Shown: positions 8,501-15,295 of the stretch, in pieces
Layout: every line of letters begins with the position of its first letter
Numbering within the stretch: the first letter of the stretch is position 1
Origin: Alphaproteobacteria bacterium
GTDB taxonomy: Bacteria > Pseudomonadota > Alphaproteobacteria > CAAHEQ01 > UBA3637
Direction: 5' to 3'
DNA: 33,733 nt
Assembly: GCA_017412085.1 (NCBI GenBank)
Contig: JAFPYS010000001.1
Coordinates: 1 to 33,733 of the forward strand
The notes under the pieces: model-generated
What the model saw: only the letters and a program-made list of their open reading frames with translations
Database searches by the model: none
Told to the model about the DNA's origin: nothing
Translations under genes and position numbers: made by a program

Positions 8501-8620
8501 GGTGTAAAGCTTCCAAAATGCCAATCCAAAAATTACCAATATGAAGGCCACAATGGCTTCAAAAAAACGATAAAGCCAAACAGTTGTTTTTTTAGATAAA
8601 CGCCACAGCTTCTTTTTCAA
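5537..8620 (-). CDS. AsmA/YhdP-like inner-membrane-anchored protein (TTG start)
   Basis: A large 1027-residue protein with a basic N-terminus, one membrane segment (about residues 15-37, WLYRFFEAIVAFILVIFGLA) and a long beta-rich periplasmic body. The C-terminus (LPGKIPLIGALFREGEGGGL, then NVEFHPLSSIAPGALGYIF) matches the AsmA_2/DUF3971 ending of alphaproteobacterial YhdP-like proteins. This family is linked to lipid transport to, or homeostasis of, the outer membrane; the exact role here is inferred. A longer reading to 8728 would add 36 Cys-rich residues lying inside the transporter gene. I prefer the TTG at 8620: it has TGGAGGGG upstream, gives a normal K-rich anchor, and forms a TTGA overlap with the transporter stop. 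Confidence 0.82.
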   Translation of the reverse strand: MKKKLWRLSKKTTVWLYRFFEAIVAFILVIFGLAFWKLYTEPMDAKFMLPTLEEQLLPKNSGYHLNVDSAILSAGFKEDGLFHLDMKGLQLIRPDQTVAINLPTVNLSYGFWHIVTLNYMPNKLTIEHPDVRVVIDEEGQWRFLDEKESTDDDIKKIKPISMRTLLRHALSFYDISVTDGVMIVEDLAMKQKLSLPQFDLHLHRRYGGLRHMARFSAVAKMDDHLTDIKAQAMYGRITKNLKIEAGITPLYLSPLGRFIPVLDGIDLPVAVSLVADFNLRKKYKIFAECLEKMKFQVKALSEGVLNLPSPIKASYDVKSAEINGAASAGFKTIKIAESKLELANNIDGNIEVVLKGLPQFLEDQKVENLQTILTAKVQNVPMSDVPKVWPQEQGTSAHEWVKKHLSQGRVYEADFKLTFNGSELTDVFGDVRVEGARVDYLPQMPAIENASAQVLLYPDKVEIIADKGQANKIKLMNAHLLFNPLGEETTFLDILLDLDGPISEMLLAINKKPLKLLENVDFDWNKIKGNAETRVHLNFPLVEERLVPELKVDVTATGENIGIALDTPKLEIKDGKAELFVDRVGLKLEGKVGFKDQPMAFVWTEDFTPTSGTTATYNVSGVVDAVSLNELVPDIEQYISGMVPFKVDLTRKAPDRLWQGMAEFDLTDSKAMLYPFGLTKEKANQALLKVKLDKGTPDFSEGVGGVELDGKINGEKLHFTGNATWGSEWMISLDDVQMPGNSFSGRIEQKEKTLSLLIKGDSWDLSELKNMPLLKKESVDKENKTILPPNIKFENSLTRLILNKEKPMENVILNGERKDNIWKYFHAEAVAKEPFVIVFDPDKKRFEGEFGDLGALLSYAGVSDRFSGGKLRLDSEQDSTGLIKGKIKVDNTELNETGFMLQAVSILGIVDAIRGKNIVFDEIHIPFEFAPEGEFKLRDAYAASSNIGVTFRGIINLDALDLEGDVIPAYAVNSLPGKIPLIGALFREGEGGGLIGVKYSVTGRPTNPNVEFHPLSSIAPGALGYIF

Positions 8621-9615
8621 AGACTCGCCCCTCCATTTATCAAGATAGCCAATATCGCATAACAAATCAAGCCCGAAATCACAGGAACAAATACCCATGA
8701 CGCAACAACTTTCATCAAAGCCGGCCAATGAATACCCGCGTGTCCCTTTGCCATACCAATACCAATGATGCTACCAATTAACACGCTAGAGGTTGGAACG
8801 GGAACCAAAGGAAATGCTGGTAAATTATAGCGTAGCAACAATCCTTCCAAACCGCTGCCCGAAAAACAATACAAGGTCACTCCACACGACAAGACAACAA
8901 TCAACGCTTCCATTGGCGATAAAGGATATAAGCCAGAGCTCACCGTCGCAATAACGCGCTTATCCGCCATCAACGCCCCCAAAGCAATAGCCAAACCAAC
9001 ACCGACAACCACAACAAATGGATTTAAGGCGCCAACGCCCAAGTAAGGCCCCGCAATAGCCGGCATATTATTTGCCCCTAAAAAATACGCTGAATAGATA
9101 CCACTTATGATTAACAGCGTCCGAACCCACACATCTCGATATAACAAAGGAATTTTGATTTTTTTCAATAATGCTCGCGTCCCATAAAAACCAAGCACAG
9201 ATAAAAGTGCGGCAAGAATTGGGCTGTAAAACCACGCTCCAATCATGTCCACTACGACACCCCAATTATTACTTATTTGAAAGAAAATATTCCAACCAAT
9301 CAACGCCCCCACAGAACTTTGTGCAATAGAAACAGGAATACCAAAACGCCCAGCCATTAAAATCGTTAATGCGATAGAAATACTTACCAAAAGCGCACCA
9401 AAGGCCGAAGGGATATGTGCTAATTGCAACATCGAATCTGTCGTTTCGGAACTAGATAATAATGCACCCAACAAAATAAAAAAGCCCGCCAAGATGGCTG
9501 CCGTCTTGAATTGCACCATACGCGTCCCAATGGCTGCCCCAAATACATTGCTCAGGTTATTGCGTCCAAAGCTCCATCCAAGAAACAGACCGCCAAGTAA
9601 AAATAAATATATCAT
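8617..9615 (-). CDS. PiT-family inorganic phosphate transporter
   Basis: A 332-residue polytopic membrane protein with two related halves. The first half carries GWSFGRNNLSNVFGAAIGTR (residues 13-32), the second YFLGANNMPAIAGPYLG. These correspond to the PiT signature GANDxAN, but the usual Asp is Asn in both. PiT proteins import phosphate with Na+ or H+. Partnership with phosphate is supported by the DUF47/PhoU-like gene directly upstream, whose stop overlaps this ATG by four bases (ATGA). There is no good Shine-Dalgarno, so translation probably depends on coupling. The 3' end overlaps the AsmA-like gene start. A changed substrate or coupling ion cannot be excluded because of the Asn substitutions. 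Confidence 0.83.
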   Translation of the reverse strand: MIYLFLLGGLFLGWSFGRNNLSNVFGAAIGTRMVQFKTAAILAGFFILLGALLSSSETTDSMLQLAHIPSAFGALLVSISIALTILMAGRFGIPVSIAQSSVGALIGWNIFFQISNNWGVVVDMIGAWFYSPILAALLSVLGFYGTRALLKKIKIPLLYRDVWVRTLLIISGIYSAYFLGANNMPAIAGPYLGVGALNPFVVVVGVGLAIALGALMADKRVIATVSSGLYPLSPMEALIVVLSCGVTLYCFSGSGLEGLLLRYNLPAFPLVPVPTSSVLIGSIIGIGMAKGHAGIHWPALMKVVASWVFVPVISGLICYAILAILINGGASL

Positions 9616-10265
9616 AGTGCGTGTTTCACCGAAATAATTTTTAATTTATCCGCCGCGTCTTCCGCCAAATCTGATATTTTTTCCAACGTTGCTATAAACT
9701 CTCTTAACTGTAATTGCTTGGCTAATGGTATTTTCTTTTTAAAGATATTTTCTTTGATTGCAAAAGCCAGTTCGTCCACGGAATGTTCTAAGAAATAACA
9801 TTCTTGAACTTCCTCTTCCACGTTTGACGCCCCATCAAAAAACTCTTTCGCACCAGTGGTCAAGACGCCCACACAATCTCGGGTAATTGCCACCAACTTT
9901 AACACATCGTCAAATAAATCTTTTGGCACTTTCACTTGTTCAATTGACCACATCAACACCACATGTTCATACTGATTGATAACATGATCACACGCCTCCA
10001 TCAAATCCAAAATATCTGATCGAATCCCGGGTAAAATCATTTGACGATAAAGAGCGGCTTCAATCTCGCGACGCAATTTATCGTTCTCCGATTCCAATGA
10101 TTGAATCTTGTTTTTCAATTGAGTAAAACGTTTATCCGCTTGTTTTTTCAAAAAAACATCTGTCGCTTCACAAAAGATAACAGCCGCTGTTGTAATGTTC
10201 ATCAAAAAAGTTTTGAACTTTACATCCAATTTTTGTGCGCGTTTAAAAAATGCAATTTTCTTCAT
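9612..10265 (-). CDS. DUF47 / PhoU-like accessory protein of the phosphate transporter
   Basis: A 217-residue, all-helical cytoplasmic protein. It begins MKKIAFFKRAQKLDVKF and has a coiled-coil-like stretch (about residues 45-70, KNKIQSLESENDKLRREIE). It continues with the helical repeats typical of the DUF47/TIGR00153 family, for example ILDLMEACDHVINQYEHVVL. Genes of this family are commonly paired with PiT transporters and are thought to regulate them, as PhoU does for Pst. The start codon directly follows the prfB stop (TAA ATG), using a G-rich site inside the prfB 3' end. The gene overlaps the transporter by four bases. Confidence 0.85.
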   Translation of the reverse strand: MKKIAFFKRAQKLDVKFKTFLMNITTAAVIFCEATDVFLKKQADKRFTQLKNKIQSLESENDKLRREIEAALYRQMILPGIRSDILDLMEACDHVINQYEHVVLMWSIEQVKVPKDLFDDVLKLVAITRDCVGVLTTGAKEFFDGASNVEEEVQECYFLEHSVDELAFAIKENIFKKKIPLAKQLQLREFIATLEKISDLAEDAADKLKIISVKHAL

Positions 10266-11376
10266 TTATCCCCCCTTTTTCCTTGCTAATCCTGCCAAAC
10301 TAGCCCGCATAAAATCATCCAAATCTCCGTCTAAAACGCCCGTTGTATCCGATGTTTCATATCCGGTTCTTAAATCTTTTACCATCTGATAAGGTTGCAA
10401 CACATAAGACCGAATTTGATTGCCCCAACCATTGTCGCCCTTTTGAGCTTCAATAGCCCCTTGAGCCGCACGACGTTTTTGCAATTCCAATTCATATAAA
10501 CGAGCTCTTAGCATGCGCCAGGCCTCATCTCGATTCGCAAATTGACTGCGTTGCGTTTGACAGGCCGCCACAATCCCCGTTGGAATATGTGTAATACGTA
10601 CAGCGCTTTCTGTTTTATTCACATGCTGTCCACCGGCACCACTAGACCGATAAACGTCTATGCGACAATCCGCCGGATTGATGTCTATTTTCACACTTTC
10701 GTCCACCACAGGATACACCCACACAGAACAAAAGCTTGTATGTCGACGCGCATTTGCATCAAATGGTGAAATACGTACCAAGCGATGAACCCCCGATTCA
10801 AATTTCAACCATCCATAGGCATTCAAGCCAATCACTTTTAATGTAGCAGACTTGATGCCAGCTTCTTCTCCGTCTGACAGTTCCATGATTTCCGCTTTAT
10901 AACCCGCTTTTTCCGCCCAATGTTCATACATACGCAAAATCATGCTGGCCCAATCTTGTGCCTCTGTGCCACCCGCACCCGAATGAATTTCCAAGAACGC
11001 GTCGTTGGAATCGCCTTCCTGACAAAGCAGTGATTCCAATTCAAATTTATCCATTTCACTTTCCAATGCGGCAAAACTTTTTTCAGCGTCCGCCAACAAA
11101 GTTTCATCCTCTTCGGCTTCAGCCAACTCGATCATGCCATACCCATCCGCCACGGCGTTGCTTAAATCTTCAATTTTTTTGATTTGATTAGATAATCCCG
11201 TGCGTTCACTCATTAATTTTTGAGCACGTTCCGCATCATTCCATAAATTAGGATCCGATGTTAAATTATCTAACTCTTTTAAACGACTTTGGGCTTTCTC
11301 CCAGTCAAAGACGCTCCTTGACAAGTGCAAGCACATTGTCGAATTTTTCTTTTAAAGCAATCATTTCTGCCTTCAT
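10266..11376 (-). CDS. prfB: Peptide chain release factor 2, made by programmed +1 frameshift
   Basis: RF2 recognises UAA and UGA stop codons and triggers peptide release. Translation starts at ATG 11376 (AGGAG six bases upstream) and runs 23 codons, ending VKERL at an in-frame TGA (11307-11305). A +1 shift there continues as DWEKAQSRLKELD to the stop at 10266, giving about 369 residues. In that numbering the stop-codon-recognition motif SPF is at 203-205 and the catalytic GGQ at 248-250, close to the E. coli positions. The shift site CTT-TGA-C is preceded by an AAGGAG three bases upstream, as in the known RF2 autoregulatory site. The gene begins 15 bases after the PBP1A stop and is followed immediately by the DUF47 gene. 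Confidence 0.95.
11304..11319 (-). promoter_or_regulatory. Programmed +1 frameshift site of prfB
   Basis: On the minus strand the site reads AAGGAG CGT CTT TGA C. The internal Shine-Dalgarno lies three bases before the CTT slip codon, the in-frame UGA follows, and then C. Low RF2 favours the shift, giving negative feedback on RF2 synthesis (established mechanism). Confidence 0.93.
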
Positions 11377-11391
11377 GTCCTGCTCCTATCG

Positions 11392-13776
11392 TTAATAAAT
11401 GCCGCCCAAATCCGGTGTGGTATCATCATTCGAATGTAATGTAATATCTTTGCCCAATACTTTTTCGGGTTTCGTTAAATCTGTATCCAAACGGAAAGCC
11501 TCCATAATCACATTGGCATCTCCTGCCTTTGCGGGCTTGCCCGTTGAAGCGTTGACACGCACCAATTTCACACTATCCGGCACACGGAAAGGCACATCTG
11601 GTTTCCCGGCCAACGCCATTTTCATAAAATCACGGAAAATTGGCGCAGCCACGCCACCACCTGTATCATGCGGGCCCAATGGCTCTGGATTATCTTTACC
11701 AACCCAAACACCAACCACTAAATCCGGCGAGAATCCAATAAACCACGCATCAACGTTGTCATTACTTGTCCCAGATTTACCGCCCAAGTTCCGTTTCAAT
11801 GGACGCACCACAGAACCAGTACCGCGTGTAATCACACCCGTCAAGATGTTGACCATCTGATATGCGCTTGCTGGATCTTGAATCTGTTCGCGATCATCCG
11901 GAATAATTGGTTGATCTTCTGCGGAAGCTTCCGTTCCAGAACAATTATCACATGCGCGCTCGTCTGCTTTATAAATTGTTTTACCATTTCTGTCTTGAAT
12001 ACGGTCAATAAATATCGGTTTAATTTTTTTACCACCATTAACCAACATGCCATAGGCAGTTGTTAACCGCAACAAGGTTGTTTCACTGGCTCCCAAGGCT
12101 GTTGCTAAATTTCGTTCCATTTTATCCGAAATATTAAATTTCTTTCCATATTCCAAAACTTTTCGCATACCAATAGCCTGAGCCAAACGAATCGTCATTA
12201 AGTTTCTGGATTTTTCGATTCCAACACGCAACGTTGTTGGGCCATAAAATTGCTTGGAATAATTCTCTGGCTTCCACTTGGTGCCATCCACATTTTGCAT
12301 CACAATCGGTGCATCCAAAATGATGCTAGATGGTGTATATCCGGAATCCAAAGCCGCAGTATAAACAAAAGGTTTAAAAGATGAACCAGGCTGACGCAAG
12401 GCCTGAACTGCACGGTTAAATTGATTGCGTTCAAAAGCAAAACCACCCTGCATTGCCAGCACGCGTCCGGTGTGCGGATCAATTGCTACCAACGCTCCTT
12501 CCGCGGCTGGAATTTGATGTAATGTGTAAACACCATCTTTTTTGCGACTTGTTAAAATGATATCACCCACGCTTAAAACATCAGAAACTTTTTTCACATC
12601 TGTAACTGAAATTCGCCCTCTTTCCAAAGCCTTTTTGGCCCATGTCATCTCAGACAACGGGATAAAAACTTCAGAACCATCTAATAAATAAATACCCGCT
12701 TTATCGTCCGTCACGCTTTCAACCAACGCATATTCCCAATCCTTTGGCGCATATTCTTTCGCATACTGCTTTAATTCTTCGCGCCCATTGGCATCAACAT
12801 GTGCAACGGGGCCACGCCATCCATGTTTTTTGTCATGGCTAATTAATCCATCTTGCAAAGCTTCCACCGCGTAATTTTGCAAATTCGGATCCAAACCTGT
12901 ACGAATCGATAATCCCCCCAAATAGATTGAATTTTCGCCCATCTGGTTCACCACAAAACGCCGTACTTCCTCTGCATAATACTGACCATCCTGTGTTAAT
13001 TTTTTGATCCTTCGTTTTAATACAATGGGTTCTTGAATGGCCTGAGCCGCTTCCTGTGCTGTAATATATCCATTTGCAAACATTTGCTGCACCACATAAT
13101 CTCGCCGTTCTTTAGCTGCCTCTGGGTGCCTTTCGGGATGATAGTTGTTTGGCGCTTTGGGTAATGCTGCCAAGTAAGCCATTTCGCCCAATGTTAACTC
13201 GCTCATTGATTTATCAAAATAATTCAGGGCGGCACTGGCCACACCATAAGATCCCATTCCTAAATAAATTTCATTCATATACAGTTCCAAAATGTGATCT
13301 TTTGAAAATGTTTTTTCAATTTTACGCGCCAACAAAGCTTCTTTAATTTTACGAGCTAAAGTCCGATCGGATGTCAACAAAAAGTTTTTGGCAACTTGTT
13401 GTGTAATAGTCGATGCCCCAACTGGGCGACGATTTTTCCCAAAATTTTGAATATTGATAAAGACTGCACGTATCAAACCCGTTAAATCAATACCACCGTG
13501 TTCATAAAATGTTTTATCCTCCGCGGACAAAAATGCTTCCTTCAATTTCTGAGGAATCTTATCTACCGGAACAAATGTTCGTTTTTCTGTCGCATATTCC
13601 ATTAATAAAGAACCGTCATTTGCATACAAACGCGTCGTAATGGGTGGTTCATAATTTTCCAACTGATGGTAATCGGGCAATCCAATAGAATAATGCAACA
13701 CCACCAAAAATGCGATGATTGCTACGGCCAAACATCCAAAGAAAAACAAACTCACAAGCGTAGATAAAAAACGCAT
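11392..13776 (-). CDS. mrcA: Penicillin-binding protein 1A (bifunctional transglycosylase/transpeptidase)
   Basis: A class A PBP of 794 residues that polymerises and cross-links peptidoglycan from the inner membrane. The membrane anchor spans about residues 5-30. The GT51 domain shows EDKTFYEHGGIDLTGLIRA, RRPVGASTITQQVAKNFLL and the EIYLGMGSYGVASAA motif. The transpeptidase domain shows the catalytic serine motif in GSSFKPF, SRN in KSRNLMTIRLA and KSG in GGKSGTSNDNVDAWFIGF. An OB-like insert lies between the two, as in PBP1A. I use ATG 13776, preceded by AAAGGG at six bases; an upstream TTG at 13791 would add only MKGKG. It heads the operon mrcA-prfB-DUF47-pit-asmA-fprA. Confidence 0.95.
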   Translation of the reverse strand: MRFLSTLVSLFFFGCLAVAIIAFLVVLHYSIGLPDYHQLENYEPPITTRLYANDGSLLMEYATEKRTFVPVDKIPQKLKEAFLSAEDKTFYEHGGIDLTGLIRAVFINIQNFGKNRRPVGASTITQQVAKNFLLTSDRTLARKIKEALLARKIEKTFSKDHILELYMNEIYLGMGSYGVASAALNYFDKSMSELTLGEMAYLAALPKAPNNYHPERHPEAAKERRDYVVQQMFANGYITAQEAAQAIQEPIVLKRRIKKLTQDGQYYAEEVRRFVVNQMGENSIYLGGLSIRTGLDPNLQNYAVEALQDGLISHDKKHGWRGPVAHVDANGREELKQYAKEYAPKDWEYALVESVTDDKAGIYLLDGSEVFIPLSEMTWAKKALERGRISVTDVKKVSDVLSVGDIILTSRKKDGVYTLHQIPAAEGALVAIDPHTGRVLAMQGGFAFERNQFNRAVQALRQPGSSFKPFVYTAALDSGYTPSSIILDAPIVMQNVDGTKWKPENYSKQFYGPTTLRVGIEKSRNLMTIRLAQAIGMRKVLEYGKKFNISDKMERNLATALGASETTLLRLTTAYGMLVNGGKKIKPIFIDRIQDRNGKTIYKADERACDNCSGTEASAEDQPIIPDDREQIQDPASAYQMVNILTGVITRGTGSVVRPLKRNLGGKSGTSNDNVDAWFIGFSPDLVVGVWVGKDNPEPLGPHDTGGGVAAPIFRDFMKMALAGKPDVPFRVPDSVKLVRVNASTGKPAKAGDANVIMEAFRLDTDLTKPEKVLGKDITLHSNDDTTPDLGGIY

Positions 13777-13803
13777 TCCTTTCCCTTTCAAAAAGTGAGA
13801 TTT

Positions 13804-13832
13804 ATTTTACCATTTTTTTTGAAAAATTTCAA
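13804..13832 (-). promoter_or_regulatory. Promoter of the mrcA operon
   Basis: Minus strand: -35 TTGAAA (13832-13827), 17-base spacer, -10 TAAAAT (13809-13804), about 28 bases before the mrcA ATG. Confidence 0.7.
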
Positions 13833-13851
13833 GGTTCAATTCCTTATTTTC

Positions 13852-13877
13852 AAAAGCCCCTCTCATGCGGGGCTTTT
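13852..13877. terminator. Rho-independent terminator after the PpiC gene
   Basis: Nine-base stem AAAAGCCCC / GGGGCTTTT with an eight-base loop, just after the PpiC stop and upstream of the mrcA promoter. The T-run on the relevant strand is only four bases. Confidence 0.8.
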
Positions 13878-13881
13878 ATCT

Positions 13882-14826
13882 TTATATCGTTGGCCTTAAA
13901 ATTTCGACCTTCATCTTTTGGCGTTCTTCCATTAAAACCGCCGGCAATTGCTTTTCCATCACGGCACGTTCAATATCATCACGCACATCTTCAAAGGCCG
14001 GAGGATTGGCCAAACGTTTGTCTTCCACAAAAACAACATGCCATCCAAATGGCGTTTTAATAGGAGCGGACAATTGACCTTTTTTCATATCAAACACAGC
14101 ATCGCCAAATTCTGGGATCATCATTGATTTTGTGAAATATCCCAAATCACCACCTTCTGTATTCTCGTCCAATGATTTCTTGTTCGCCAATTCCGCAAAA
14201 TCGGCACCAGCTTTCAATTGAACGATCACATCTTTTGCCTCTTTTTCTGTCTTCAACAAAATATGTCTTGCATGAATTTCTTCATCTCGACGGAAATTTT
14301 TTACTTCTTCATCATATAAAGCACGCATTTCTGCCTCGGTTACATGAGCCTTTAACAACTCATCTAAGTATGTTTGTCCAACAATCTGTTCCTTTGCTAA
14401 ACGAAGTTGTCTTTTAATTTCGGGACGATCTAAAACACCCGCCTTTTGGGCTCCCTGCATAATAACCCGATTATTAATCAACATTTCCAGCAGATTTGGA
14501 TAAATTGTTTCAAATGGCAACTCTGCTAATTGAGGGGCATCTTGGATCATATCTTTTACTTCTGACAAAGAAATTGCCTCCCCGTCAACAACAGCTACGG
14601 CATCCAATACAACGGGTTTCTTTTTGGCTTTCATACGCATCAAAAGAGTTTGGCGTTGTGCCCGTTCTGCATATTCCGAAGCATCACAAATCACCCGGAC
14701 ACGATAACTAAAATAAGCCCAGATTGCTGAATTGACCACAATCAAAATAACGACAAGCAACAGATACCCAAATTTACAACCTTTTTTTTCGGGCTTCTTT
14801 GTATTTTCCTTTTTCTTTTTAAACAT
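13882..14826 (-). CDS. Membrane-anchored PpiC/SurA-type peptidyl-prolyl isomerase
   Basis: A 314-residue protein with a very basic N-terminus (MFKKKKENTKKPEKKG), one membrane segment (about residues 19-42) and a periplasmic SurA/PrsA-like body. The N-terminal chaperone part has VVDGEAISLSEVKDMI and YPNLLEMLINNRVIM. The parvulin domain has EIHARHILLKTEKEAKDV, then GGDLGYFTKSMMIPEFGDAVF and PFGWHVVFVEDKR, all hallmarks of the PpiC fold. It is expected to assist folding of exported or outer-membrane proteins. ATG 14826 is chosen because AAAGGGGGAAAT precedes it. A promoter at 14857-14885 separates it from the upstream cNMP-like gene, and a terminator follows. Confidence 0.88.
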   Translation of the reverse strand: MFKKKKENTKKPEKKGCKFGYLLLVVILIVVNSAIWAYFSYRVRVICDASEYAERAQRQTLLMRMKAKKKPVVLDAVAVVDGEAISLSEVKDMIQDAPQLAELPFETIYPNLLEMLINNRVIMQGAQKAGVLDRPEIKRQLRLAKEQIVGQTYLDELLKAHVTEAEMRALYDEEVKNFRRDEEIHARHILLKTEKEAKDVIVQLKAGADFAELANKKSLDENTEGGDLGYFTKSMMIPEFGDAVFDMKKGQLSAPIKTPFGWHVVFVEDKRLANPPAFEDVRDDIERAVMEKQLPAVLMEERQKMKVEILRPTI

Positions 14827-14856
14827 ATTTCCCCCTTTCTCATTCCTCTTGTTCAC

Positions 14857-14885
14857 ATTTTAAAAAACTTTTTTATAAAAAGCAA
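14857..14885 (-). promoter_or_regulatory. Promoter of the PpiC gene
   Basis: Minus strand: -35 TTGCTT (14885-14880), 17-base spacer, -10 TAAAAT (14862-14857), leaving a leader of about 25 bases with a strong ribosome binding site. Confidence 0.62.
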
Positions 14886-14893
14886 TCTTTTTT

Positions 14894-15295
14894 TTATTTG
14901 CGAATCATCAAACTTAGTTCATTCAAAATTACACCAGCTAAAGACGGGTGCAATGCCATCATCCGATATAACTTACCACGCTCAACAACCAAAACAATAG
15001 ATTCTTGCTGGGCGACGACATCTTTTCCCGCCTGCGCCATCAAAAAAACACTCTCTAATCCAACCACAGCATGCGCCGTGATATTTTTCTTGTTGTTTTT
15101 TTCAGACTCTTCCAAACTGCCAGACAGCAAAAAATATACATAGCGATTTTGTTGATCTTTAACAATCAAACGTTCTCCTTTTTTGATGGTTTTTTCTTCC
15201 GAAACAGCCATTAAATCGGATAAGGCCATATTTGAAACAGTTTTAAAAACAGGTATTTGTTTTAATAATAACACTTTTTCAATGGTGACTAACAT
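14894..15295 (-). CDS. Small cyclic-nucleotide-binding-like domain protein
   Basis: A stand-alone 133-residue domain resembling the cNMP-binding (CAP_ED) fold: LLLKQIPVFKTVSNMALSDL for the leading helices, KKGERLIVKDQQNRYVYFLL then SGSLEES for the early beta-roll, and VVAQQESIVLVVERGKLYRM for the last strands and hinge helix. The usual phosphate-binding cassette (FGE...RxA) is not recognisable (VVGLESVFLMAQAG is in its place), so nucleotide binding is doubtful. GGAGG lies six bases before ATG 15295, and the gene overlaps the 3' end of the membrane/HEAT gene by 17 bases, so the two are probably made together. It may be a detached regulatory domain of that protein (inference). Confidence 0.7.
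   Translation of the reverse strand: MLVTIEKVLLLKQIPVFKTVSNMALSDLMAVSEEKTIKKGERLIVKDQQNRYVYFLLSGSLEESEKNNKKNITAHAVVGLESVFLMAQAGKDVVAQQESIVLVVERGKLYRMMALHPSLAGVILNELSLMIRK

Noticed and set aside
8621-8728. N-terminal extension of the AsmA-like protein (Cys-rich 36 residues)
   Set aside because: Lies within the transporter gene and lacks a start signal; the TTG at 8620 has a strong ribosome binding site and a TTGA overlap.
10266-11336. prfB as a truncated or frameshifted pseudogene
   Set aside because: All elements of the programmed frameshift are present and the rest of RF2 is intact.
11399-11860. Plus-strand open frame opposite the PBP1A C-terminus
   Set aside because: Shadow of mrcA with no start signals.
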